This document shows positions 11,543-21,779 of a stretch of DNA of 64,000 bases, piece after piece. Position numbers and translations under genes: made by a program. Position 1 is the stretch's first letter. Each line of letters begins with the position of its first letter. Origin of the DNA: Urophycis tenuis (Eukaryota > Chordata > Actinopteri > Gadiformes > Phycidae); contig JAXIVH010000029.1 in assembly GCA_036785325.1 (NCBI GenBank), forward strand, positions 4,570,215-4,634,214, given 5' to 3'. The notes under the pieces are model-generated. The model made no database searches. It was not told the origin of the DNA and saw only the letters and a program-made list of their open reading frames with translations.

Positions 11543-11625
11543 GAGAGAGGAGAGAGAGGGAGGGGGGTGGTGGGAGAGAGGGAGAAAGAGAGATAATCAC
11601 CAACAGAGAGGAAAGCAGAGAGAGA
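11348..11625. repeat. Purine-rich (GA)n tract
   Basis: Nearly pure GA dinucleotide over about 11418-11560, with interruptions such as GGAGAG, TGAGAGATGA and a short GGGGGGTGGTGGG. Strand-asymmetric purine sequence of this kind can form triplexes. Confidence 0.95.
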
Positions 11626-11629
11626 TGAG

Positions 11630-12850
11630 CAGTTAGTGTGTGTCTGTGTATGTCGTAATTCTCATGAGTTTGTGTCTGTGTGAGCATAATCATGTGTTGC
11701 AGTTTCTCGTCTGCAGGTGCATTCCTGTGTCAGTGGAGGTGTATGCTGCTCAAGCTGCAGTGTGAAAAATATAAATAAGTGACCACCATTTTCGTCCTTT
11801 CCAGGGTGTGAAAGGGAGTGATTTGAGTGTGATTCACCCTCTGGCACTGTGTCTGCTACCAGTCTTTAACTGTTAAAAAAAAACGTATGGGGTAACGTCA
11901 CTCTCTTTCTCTCATAAACTCCTCTGTGCCCATCCTTCAGACTTGTTGAGAAAGTCTAGACTCTCAGATATCTACACATTTGAGCCAAGGATTTAACAGA
12001 TTTCTGATTTCTGATTTCAGATTTCAGATTTCCCTATACAGTGGGGCAGGGGAGTCAGGGAGGAAGTCCCACCCACCAACTGCCCTCCTGGGCAAACTTA
12101 TTTCCCCAGGAGGGCAACTAAGTTTTACTTTACTATTTTGTTAAAGTATGTTAACAGAAAGAAAACAAACTGATCAGAATTGCCAATCCTGCTTTCTACA
12201 CAATTTAAAGCATGTCACACTTAAATGGTTTCAGCCGTTATTTGCTGACAGTAAAAGGGTCAAATCCATGATGGCATTATTTATATCAAGAAATACCACA
12301 AGAAGAGTAGGCTGATAAGCATCCTCAATTTCTATTTCATTATTCTTTGAATAACGTTGCTCTGTCATTGTCGAGCCGATATGTCAGAGAGTTTTTTTTT
12401 TTAACAGTTTCATTTAAATCCATAGAGAAAAAATTCCTTAAAGGTAGGATCCAAACTTTTTGATACGGATGTCGCCCTGTTCAGAGGGAAAATCTGTCTC
12501 GCTGTCTTGGAGCTGTCTCTGATGTGAGGATTGAGATGAAGAAGAGAGGAAAATGAAGGAACAAAGGAGAAGGAAAGTAAGGTGTCTGCTCATTAAAGTT
12601 CTCAAGAAACCCCCACTATAACCACTCTGTATATGAGCTATTCATAATCAAATAAAAAACAATGAGTGACCCTTAACCCCAACAGTAGCCTTTTGTGTAC
12701 TGTGCTAATGTGCAATCACTTACGTTATTCCTTCACTTGTTTGCCTGTTCGTTCATTGTTGTTTTCTGCCATTTTCTACCTTTTTTGTGGCTAATTGGTT
12801 GTGCTTGGGTTACCTGTGCTGATGTGGGAGGTTAATCTCTCTCTCTGCAG
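11630..12850. other. Non-coding segment with a short hairpin
   Basis: No coding region was recognised. Perfect 12-base inverted arms TGCCCTCCTGGG (12081-12092) and CCCAGGAGGGCA (12105-12116) enclose a 12-base loop. A small tandem of GATTTC(T/A) lies at 12000-12031. Confidence 0.4.
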
Positions 12851-12891
12851 GGTGTGATGGAGGTAGGGGGGATATCCACACCTGCTCCAAG
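12851..12891 (+). other. Candidate 41-nt exon flanked by consensus splice sites
   Basis: A pyrimidine run ending TTAATCTCTCTCTCTGCAG precedes it, and AAG followed by GTGAGT ends it, so both splice sites match consensus well. One frame (offset 2) reads CDGGRGDIHTCSK without a stop, and another reads GVMEVGGISTPAP. The length is not a multiple of three. I cannot match either peptide to a known protein. Chance occurrence in CT-rich DNA is quite possible. Confidence 0.2.
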
Positions 12892-12897
12892 GTGAGT

Positions 12898-13500
12898 TAT
12901 CGCTCTCTAAGCCTTCTGACCACCAAGCTTCTTCAGCAAACCTTCTTCACTCTCCACTACCAAAACAACAATTACAATGGTTATTATGATGGCTGTTATT
13001 ATTATCGTTGATATTAATGTTGTTGTTGTTATGTGTTACATTATTATAAATCTTCTACATTATTATCACTATTATTGACATTTACATGTCAATGTGATTA
13101 GAGATTTTCTCTCACATAATGGGTTTTATTGAAGTTAGACGTAGATAAGCCAGGAAATTGCATTCTGTCCAGTTGCTTGAACAACAACAACAACGACAAC
13201 AACAACAACAATTACTGGCTAAAAGAAAAAAAACTGCAACACTGTTTGGCTCAAACTTTGTTGTTTTTGTACCAAAATGCAAATGCCTCGTTTCAAGATT
13301 AACCAGAGAACAATATCACTCTCTCATTCTTTCTGATAGCAATCCGTCTCTCTCCGGCCACTAGTGTCTTTGACAACATGTTTGGTAACTTTCTCCTCAA
13401 AAAGACTCAAGAGAGAGAGTGCACCACTGGAGCAAAGCAGAAATGAGACAAAGTGCTATGAAACAATATTCTGTCGTCTCTCCTGTTCTCCCTCTGTCTT
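12898..13500. other. Non-coding segment with (CAA)n and TTG/TTA-rich runs
   Basis: Contains a short (CAA)n around 13182-13210 and several imperfect TTG or ATT trinucleotide runs near 12970-13070. No gene was recognised. Confidence 0.4.
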
Positions 13501-13504
13501 CATA

Positions 13505-13659
13505 GACATAGGCAGTGGTTAGTCTGTTCGACTCCCAGCTGTAAGGTACTAGGTTTGATTCCCAGCATCCGCAGTATAGCCTACCTGTCTTGCGAGGGAT
13601 GAACCTGCTCCTTGAAGACCTGTATTGGAATTCACTGTAAGTCACTTTGGACTAAAGCT

Positions 13660-13664
<5 letters not shown>
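13505..13664 (+). mobile_element. tRNA-derived SINE
   Basis: The tRNA-like head carries AGTGGTTAGTCTGTTCGACT (A-box region) at about 13514 and the B box GGTTTGATTCCC at about 13551. The tail reads GTAAGTCACTTTGGACTAAA then GCTAAATAA, a variant of the common fish SINE 3' end. It then runs directly into (CA)n, as SINE tails often do. Both boxes are legible but diverged, so it is probably an old copy. Confidence 0.75.

Positions 13665-13733
<69 letters not shown>
13665..13733. repeat. (CA)n microsatellite at SINE tail
   Basis: Uninterrupted AC dinucleotide, about 34 units, starting at the SINE 3' end. It probably grew from the element's tail. Confidence 0.98.
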
Positions 13734-13735
<2 letters not shown>

Positions 13736-13739
13736 GTCT

Positions 13740-14640
13740 GTTTCAAGCCACCATCATGCCATAACCTCTGTCTGACTTCTGTGTGTGTGTGCGTGTATTA
13801 GGACACTCATTGTGTGTCCTTAAATAGCATCTGTGTTCTGCCCGCATCATCCTTGGTGTTTGAAACGAACATCATTGGTGTGGTGGAGGGGGTGGGGTGG
13901 GGGGCTGATGTCTCAGTGTGGTTGCTTTGAGGTAAACATATTTTGCCCAGAGAAAGAAAGAGTGTTTTGATAGGGAGCAAGGTTAAGCAACAGCAGCCCC
14001 TAGAGGTGGCTAGGGTTTCAGCAGACAACATTGGTCGGGTTGGTCAGACATTTTGCCTTCTGGTTTCAGGCAGGCCACTTTTGTCAGTTGATCAGAGGCA
14101 GTCATTTAGTTGAGTCGATCAATCGATCGGTCATGCAGACAGTTGGTAACTTAGTCAGACAGCAGCTGTTCTTTAAGCTCACCAGTCTGTCAAACAATTA
14201 GGGATGGGACTTGACTATTTTTGAGTGCCGATACTAAATATTGGGATTCTGTAAATACTGCGATTTTGCAAATATTGCGATAAGATGTTACAAATTTGTT
14301 CATCGTCGTCTTTTGTGTGGTTTAATGTATAGACGTAAATATATATGGGGGTGCCGGTGCCCACCATTGTTTCAAAATGAATGCGGCCCAACAGAACAAA
14401 CTGTAATTGATTAGATATAAACGCATTACAATGTAAATGCACTACAGCGCCTTCTGTAGGACAGTACCATTTCTCTGCTTCCAAGATTACTTGTGACCTT
14501 TTAGGCATAAAAAAAACGATTTTTGAGTCCACCAATATAAATATTGCGAAAGTAAAGAATCACGACAGTCAAATGTTATTAGCCATCTTTGCAAACAATC
14601 AATCACAATCAGACTCAATTTTTCCCCCAATGCTCCGGGG
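13740..14640. other. Unassigned segment, possibly an old DNA-transposon fragment
   Basis: The part at about 14200-14290 has repeated ATATTGCGAT/ATACTGCGAT strings resembling a dispersed fish repeat with 'cgatattgcaat' motifs. I cannot define its ends or inverted termini. No coding region was recognised. Confidence 0.25.
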
Positions 14641-16262
14641 GACTTCAGACCTGTGGCTCTAACGTCACATGTCATGAAGACCTTTGAGAGGTTGGTTCTG
14701 GATCACCTCAGGCCCATGGTGCGTGACTGCCTGGACCCTCTGAAGTTTGTGTACCAGACCCACATCAGCGTGGAGGATGCCATCATCTACCTGCTTCATA
14801 GAGCTTACACACACCTGGATCATATTCTTCAACCTCTCCAGTGCTTTCGACACCGTCCAGCCAGGCCGGCTGGCTGAGAAGCTCCTGGTGATGCAGTTCG
14901 ATCCTGACATGGTGGCATGGATTACGGACTACCTCACGGACAGACCGCAGTATGTCAGACTGCGACACTGCTTGTCAGACATGGTGACTAGCAACACCGG
15001 CACACCCCAGGGAACTTTCACCATTCTTGTTCACCCTCCTCCATTGTTGGATGCATCACAGACAACGGGGAGGAGGAGTACAGGGAACTGGTGAATAACT
15101 TTGTGGGATGGTGTGACGGGAACCACCTTCAGCTCAACACAGGGAAAACCAAGGAGCTGGTGATGGACTTCAGGCGCAGAAAGAACCCCCCATTACCGAT
15201 TTCCATAAATGAGGAGGAGGTGGAGATGGTGGATACCTGTAAGTTCCTTGGGGTGCACCTGAACAATAAACTGGACTGATCGGACAACACTGAGGCCCTC
15301 TACAGGAAGGGACAGAGTAGGCTGTTCTTCCTGAGGAGGGTCAGATCTTTCAATGTGTGCACTAGGCTGCTACAGATGTTCTACCAGTCTGTGGTAGCCA
15401 GTGTCACCTTCTTCGCTGTTGTGTGCTGAGGAGGAGGCATCGGGAGCGGTGGGGCCAGCAATCTGAATAAGCTGGTGAGGAAGGCGAGCTCTGTGGTGGG
15501 GATGAAGCTGGACTGTGTGGAGGCGGTGACAGAGAGGAGGATGAGGGGGAAGCTGTAGGCGATCCTGGACAACCCCTCTCATCCTCTCTATGCCGAGCTG
15601 AGGCAACTCAGGAGCGCGTTCAGCCACAGGCTCACTCAGCCACGTGCCTCAAGGCGCTTGGGGGGCTCTTTCATCCCATCAGCTATCAGGCTCTACAATA
15701 CCTCAACCACCTGCTCCCAACGTCTCGAAAGCCCCAACACCTCCAGATAATGGTCTGAACACCACACCCCACACCTCAGGACTGTTTTCCTAGGCAGCTG
15801 TAACTTATGTCTTCTCACATGTCTACTTAATACCTCTGTATATTTGCACATTTTGTATTTTGTATTTTGCACATTTTGCACACTTGCACATCCATCTTGC
15901 ACACTTTATCTGCACATCTATTTTTATTTTTTATATCTACACCTCAGCAGGACTCAGTTACCAATTGCACTGTTCATCTTCATCTACTAATTGCACTGTT
16001 CATCTCAATGATGACTACTATTGTCCACCTACCAATTGCACTGTTCATCTCAATGATGACTACCATGTATGTATATAGGTTTTCATTTTTTCATCTGACC
16101 TGATTCTAAGAGCTTGCATATAATTTTATCTTAGGTAAATCTATTTATTGTTTAGTGTATATTGTCTATACTCAGGTCTTTTATTGCACTCCTCTATCCC
16201 CTTGTACTGCTGGTCACTGTGAATTTCTCCTAAGGGGGATTAATAAAGGCATATCTTATCTT
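14641..16262 (+). mobile_element. LINE copy 2, reverse transcriptase with deletion, C-terminus and 3' tail
   Basis: Plus-strand frames follow a fish LINE reverse transcriptase in order: DFRPVALTSHVMKTFERLVL (14641); motif A as NLSSAFDTVQP (about 14835, after a frameshift); motif B as NTGTPQGTF (about 14994). The frame then resumes at SIVGCITDNGEEEYRELVNN (about 15041), DFRRRKNPPLP and KFLGVHLNNKLD followed by a stop at 15277. A decayed C-terminus runs to about 15700 (RLGGSFIPSAIRLYN). The stretch between motif B and SIVGC, which should hold the catalytic (F/Y)xDD motif C, is missing. The 3' end at 16220-16262 reads CCTAAGGGGGATTAATAAAG then TATCTTATCTTAT. It is dead by deletion, frameshift and stops. 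Confidence 0.85.
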
Positions 16263-16274
16263 ATTCAGAGACTC

Positions 16275-16495
16275 AACAGGTATATATATACTCTTTTGAT
16301 CCTGTGAGGGAAATTTTGGTCTCTGCATTTATCCCAATCTTGGAATTAGTGAAACACACTGAGCGCACAGTGATCACACAGTGAGGTGAAGCACACACTA
16401 ATCCCGACGCAGTGAGCTGCCTCCGGTTACAACCCTCCGGTTAACCCTCCAGTTACAAGTCCGAAGCCCTAACCAGTAGACCGCGGCTGCCCCCA
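16275..16495 (-). mobile_element. tRNA-derived SINE with lost B box
   Basis: The reverse complement starts GGGGGCAGCCGCGGTCTACT then GGTTAGGGCTTCGGACTTGT, a tRNA-like head with a good A box. The body (CAGCTCACTGCGTCGGGATTA, then TGTGTGCTTCACCTCACTGT) matches a widespread fish repeat. The expected GGTTCGAACCC B box is absent. In its place AACCGGAGGGTT-type strings are tandemly duplicated (plus strand 16425-16455). The 3' end adjoins a short (TA)n. Confidence 0.75.
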
Positions 16496-16499
16496 AGTC

Positions 16500-17221
16500 T
16501 ATGAATGCATATTCTCATTTCTAAATGAAAGCATCAATTGTGAAAAACTATGAATTTTCATTTACTTTTTATATTTCTTAGTCAAACAAGAGCACCAACA
16601 ACACTGATGGAAGAGAGATATATATTGGACAAAGGCAAAACAAAGCCGATGGATAATAATCAATAACTTTAGCTTCATCCGGTGTTTTATCAAGTTTTAT
16701 TCAGTTAAATACAATGTGTTGAGACAGAGAATGGAAATGGAAAAGACGGTGAGGTTATCCGAATGTCAATGTCTTGTCAACTTAATCTTGGCTGTTAGTA
16801 ATAAGTTGTCCACCTGCATTGTTCTGTCTTTGTTGCTGTATATATGATTCTTTCAAATTCACCAAATGGTTTAATTGGTCCGGAAAATTGCATAAGGTAC
16901 ATTATTATTGAATAAGGTACATTATTATCAGTAATAGTTGTCTAAATGGTAGTCATTACTGCAATTCCCTCTCTGTTTTTCACTGACATTTATCTTTTCA
17001 ACATCTGTTTAGCTAGTTTTATCTTTTTTTTTTCAACAGGGAGCTGGGAGTTGTCTAGTTTTAGCCCCTGGCTAACATATAGAAGTTATTAGACTTTTAG
17101 ATGAGCTACTCTCTTTTCAATGTGACTGTCCTGTCCAAACCTATCCATTCACCATAATTGTAGTTTTAGAAATCAGTGGCAGACAAGCTCAGATCTGGGT
17201 CAACGAGGCGTTTCTCTCCCG
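16500..17221. other. AT-rich segment without recognised features
   Basis: No gene or named repeat was recognised. A small direct repeat of AAGGTACATTATTAT occurs at about 16893-16928. Confidence 0.35.
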
Positions 17222-17285
17222 CTTCAGATTTATTTCGACCAATCACATTGCCGGAGGCGGGGCTCTGTAAGCGCGTAACAAAATG
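17222..17285. promoter_or_regulatory. CCAAT plus GC-box cluster
   Basis: GACCAATCACATTGCCGGAG then GCGGGGCT and GCGCGTAAC lie within 45 bases (about 17238-17280), followed by an ATG-initiated 69-codon open frame at 17283 of unknown nature. It resembles a core promoter, but similar CCAAT/GCGGGGC strings occur inside dispersed fish repeats, so it may be a transposon fragment. Confidence 0.25.
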
Positions 17286-17680
17286 GGTGTAGCAATACAC
17301 CCATCAAAATCCACCTCTGAAAGCTTCACCAATTTATGTGAATTTCTCTTCGGTAGAATATCTCTGCAATCAGACAGGAAAGAAAGCCTCTTCACTCTTG
17401 GCTCCCGCCCAGGCTGTCCCTCCTCTCAGAGGTTCTGCTACCGCCAGCTTGTTCAGACGGAGACATTTCAGGGTTTAAAGCCTTGCTCGTGAACAAGGGA
17501 TCTAAACCGGAAACCCTCCAGTCCATCTGCTTTGGGTAGTTGGAATTGAATGTGAAAGAAACCCCCCGCATGCAGGGAGCCTCGCGTCCGGCCCCGAGGA
17601 CGCATACTTGACCCACTCCACCGTCCACTGGGACGTTGGTGTCCATCTATTGGGCTGAGGAGCATGTATGCATGCACACG

Positions 17681-17788
<108 letters not shown>

Positions 17789-17789
17789 A

Positions 17790-18518
17790 ACACTGCAAAA
17801 AATGTTGAAAAATAAAGTACCTATAAATCAAATAAATTGGAAAAATGGAAGTTACGAAAAATGCATTCAATCTCGACGTTGGAGCAGGACTTATAAAATC
17901 AAGCATTACATTAAACAAATAAATTGTTTTTTGCAAACAAAGAAAAATGCTAATCACATGCTAATATGCAGCGGTAGCTGTATACAGACCCTCCCACCTT
18001 AAAGTCCTGCCCACATTCAACAACACACTGCAGGGCCAAAGTGACAATTCTTGCATATTTTCGGGTGCCCCAAAACACACCCAGCAGACCATGAAATGAG
18101 TTCATTTATGTCCAGGCCGTGATGCAAATGTGACTGTCGCCGCAATCATGTCCCACTCCCCCCCTGTCCGCTGGCAGACTCCTCGAACCAGGGGGGGTTG
18201 TATCACTACCAGTCTCCGTCTACTAGACGGTGGAGAAGATCAACGCAATAACAATATGGTGGACTCCCTTTTTTTTTTAAGGGGCCACCATTAAAGCAAA
18301 CAGCTTTAAGGTTGTTTTTTATAAATTTGAATTAATTTGCAGCAAAACAAGGCATTATCGTTCATAATAAAAACATATTTTTTTTAATGTGCCTAAATTA
18401 TGTTCATACAAAAGTGTTAGGTTAAAGTGAAAGTAACAAAAAATATAAAAATATAGCACAGACTCTCTCTTACCCATAATTTCTAATGAGGAGGGAAGTG
18501 CTGTTACAAGAGATCAAT

Positions 18519-18520
<2 letters not shown>
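17790..18520. other. Non-coding segment without recognised features
   Basis: No gene or repeat family was recognised. It contains an inexact poly-T and several A-rich runs. Confidence 0.35.

Positions 18521-18564
<44 letters not shown>
18521..18564. repeat. (TG)n microsatellite
   Basis: Uninterrupted TG, 22 units. Confidence 0.98.
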
Positions 18565-18565
<1 letters not shown>

Positions 18566-18986
18566 ATTTGATTCATACTTCAAACCAAATAAGGAGATAA
18601 TATGTGAAGCCAGGCTGAAATGACCACAGGACCTCCCTCCTGTTTAAACTAATAATAACATTCGTTTGAAGCGTTTGACATCTCAGGTATTATTTATACA
18701 AAAAAAATGATGATTTGAATTCCAGATGTTGCCGGAGCCTCCAATCTCATGATGAAATGAGGGGGTAACAGCTCTCTCTCTGCACACTCTTTTGCAACCA
18801 AGGAAAATAAAAATTCCACAGCCTCATGGCAGAGAGCCAAAGCCATTGCACCGCAGATGTGACCTTGTATCGTATTGTGTTATTTATCTATTTACTGTTT
18901 GTTTGGTCATCACACTCGCGCTGCGGCGTTCATCCAAGTCATCATTTGCCAAGTGAACGACTGCTAAACACAGGTCACCATGCAGT

Positions 18987-19009
18987 GGGGGGGGGGGGGG
19001 GGGGGGGGG
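18987..19009. repeat. Poly-G run (23)
   Basis: Twenty-three consecutive G. It is one of at least eight C or G runs of 14 bases or more in the window. Exact length is uncertain in any assembly. Confidence 0.95.
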
Positions 19010-20861
19010 ACACACCAGAACACAGGGGCTTTGTTTGCAAGGTTATCCACCGTGATCTTCCACGAATGCACCAATTGGTCAAATACCTGAAAACTCACCA
19101 AAACTTTAAAAGAACACAGCGGTCTGCCACAGGCGTAAGCGGCCTGTGATTGCAGACACGTTAGCGTTTGTACCGATGGACCCCGTCCCTGGGGCTAATG
19201 GCAGCGGTAGTGAAGCTGAGCATTAGACCACAGAACTCCCTCTTCTTCCCCCTGCGCCAGGCCAGCTGTAAATCGACTGATCACTATACTCCCTTGGAAA
19301 TGTCAGACACGAGTTATCGGCCCGCAGAGCCGTAAACAGGCTGGGGAACACGCAGGGCTCGTCTTCTTAAAACCGCGTTGTCATCGGCAAACAAATGCCC
19401 CCCGGAGGGGGAGGGGGAGAGAGGGAGACAGAGAGTAACCCCCCCACCCCCTAAAAAAAACGTTGACGGACACCATTTAGTGGCGAGAGGAAGACAGGGG
19501 TGATGGTGTCTTCATTAGACCCCAGGAGGGGACAGTGCGGGCCGAGATGTTTAGGTGAGAGACGCCGTGCTGCACTGTCTCTGTTCCGCCTTGATGGAGC
19601 TGAAGTTTCCGAAGGTCACCGAAAGGCCAACCACAATGGATGTGTTGGCTGCGCTGTGTATGAGGGGAGGGGGGGGGGGCAGTGGATATGAGGGCGATGG
19701 GACCAAAAATGGCGCAGTAATTAAAGGTCCACTTAATTCCTGTGATTTTTTTTCCTTCCGTAATTAAAAACAGGCAACAAAAGGCAGTTAATTATTAACA
19801 GGTACTCGGGCTCGATTCTATTTTTGTTCCGGTGAATAAAATAGGCAGCTTTTGTCTTGTTTTTCGGTCGCCTGTTTTCTAGCTACCCTTGACGTGAACC
19901 AAATCCCCCACCGAAGGGAGTGAGGGTTGGGGTTACGCTCGTTTAATGGACAGACGAAGCCGGCGAGGGGCCGATGGAGCTCCTGTGAGCGCCTCTGGGT
20001 GTGCTCTGCTGAGGGGGGCCAAGGTCTCTCCCCTCCTGTCACTCAGCTACAGGGCAGCTTAGTCGGGCCACTGGCTGGCCCCTCTGCGCAGCGCAGCAGT
20101 CAGGCAGCTCTCACTCTTGTTTCTGTGACTGTACAGTGTGGCTTCGACCTTTACCAACAATGCACTAAAGTTATCTGTTGGCCACTTTACAAGGTTCATG
20201 GAAATAAACATATCTGACAACTATTTTATTACCTCTTTACTTGTTAATTTATTCGCTAATTAACCTGTGAAAACCAATATGAACGCAAGTATAAAGAAGA
20301 TTAAATTGGGGTTGTCCAAAATATGAATAACACAACCATGCATTTTTCAGGCATGTATTGCTTTACATACAATCAAACAAAGCAGCGAAAAAACAATAAC
20401 CCAAGAGTTTCTGCAATTTATAGGGTTATGGAATAATTACACTATGAAATAATGCAGGTTATTAATAATAATCAGGGTCCACATTAACATGTGATTCATG
20501 GCGTGCCAGCCTCAGAAGCAGCGCTTACGTCAGCTTTCCAAAGCTCCCAGCGCTCTGTAATTGAACAGTGGCGTAGGCTACGGATGGCAAACCATTAAGT
20601 GGAGCTGCTGAGTGAAAACCAACAAAGAAGAAAATAGAGGAAATCAATTCAGGGTTACTGCAAAGCACCTCATCTCTATCCTCGTTTTTTCTTCTGAGAA
20701 AACTGTTAACACTAATGACGATACTGCCTCTTTCCGACACGCAGTTGGTAGCATTAGTGCTATCAAGTGCATGTAAGTGTTTGCATTCCAAAAAATTAAT
20801 AATGCTGTGTGAAGTTGATGGTCTACTATATATAGCTGGGGTGTTTTTTTTATATGTGTGT
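19010..20861. other. Non-coding segment containing a putative regulatory element
   Basis: The 19000-19600 part is moderately GC-rich and gene-free. The region 19700-19860 is dense in homeodomain-type TAATTA cores (19718, 19761) and holds the HNF1 site annotated separately, so it looks like a conserved non-coding element, though this is inference. The remainder has no recognised features. Confidence 0.3.
19787..19799. promoter_or_regulatory. Perfect HNF1 consensus site
   Basis: GTTAATTATTAAC matches the palindromic HNF1 consensus GTTAATNATTAAC at every specified base. TAATTA cores lie 26 and 70 bases upstream. Whether it is bound or conserved cannot be judged here. Confidence 0.45.
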
Positions 20862-20875
20862 GGGGGGGGGGGGGG
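20862..20875. repeat. Poly-G run (14)
   Basis: Fourteen consecutive G following a poly-T/TG stretch. Confidence 0.95.
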
Positions 20876-21187
20876 CTCTGATATCTGGGCTCAGGTAAAG
20901 AGAACCCTGAAAGCAAAGGTATGTGTGGTGGTCCATTGCCACTGGCACATGTAGCGGAGAAAAGCCACCACAAAGGAAGCCTATGGTGTCCCTCCTGCTC
21001 TGAAACAAGAGAGGAACTGCCCGTGGCTTTTACCCGCTGGCTAGGAATCAAAGAACGCACGATTATTCAAAGGATCGTAGAAGCAGCTCGTTTTGGTCTA
21101 ATATACAATAAAGACCTTACAAACTACAGTATAGGAGATTTACACCTTAAGCCCAAGGCAGCATTCACTTCATATTTGTAGTGTAAC

Positions 21188-21770
21188 TTAAAGAGCCAGT
21201 GAACCCAAAACCCAACCATGTTTGTGCTTTAAACGTGGTAATGTGTCTTACATGATCATCAACATAGTAATCAATGCCATTTAATCACTGTTACTGACAT
21301 TCTGAGTTACTGAGTCATTCACTGTGTGATGTTACACTCTGCTGCTTTGACATTAGATAGCGGCCATTTTCTTGACACCCAAGTGCCTGTTTGTATACTC
21401 TCCAGCGTCATGGTAGGTGTGTGTGGATGTGTGGAGCTCTGTCTGGCCGGCGGTTGACCGCAGTGTCCGAGGGAGGGTTAGGCTTCCCGGACACCTCTTT
21501 CATTATGCTACAGAGCGTGCAGAGCCCCGTCTGAGCAGTGATTTTTTGATGTCCACTTCTGAGTGAGGGTTACGCTTCTCAGTGTAACGCCAGGGAGTGA
21601 GGCACAGTTCATGTACAACATTGCTCATTACAACGCTCGTTCACAACGACTTTGCTAAAAAAAAGTACCACCATTTTGCCATCGGAAATCGCCATGGGTA
21701 TTACATGCCCCTCCTTCCTAGACCTTACAGAGTTCGAACCCAGCTGAAATAGTGTTCATCTGCTCTTTAA
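21188..21770. mobile_element. Non-autonomous DNA transposon candidate bounded by TTAA
   Basis: The left end reads TTAAAGAGCCAGTGAACCC. The reverse complement of the right end reads TTAAAGAGCAGATGAACAC. These are imperfect inverted termini of about 19 bases. TTAA stands at both outer edges (21188-21191 and 21767-21770), as expected for the target duplication of piggyBac-type elements. The 583-bp interior has no transposase similarity. Fish repeats starting TTAAAGGGATAGTTCACCC are a plausible relative. A different superfamily remains possible because the termini do not begin with CCC. Confidence 0.55.
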
Positions 21771-21779
21771 AAGAAATGT

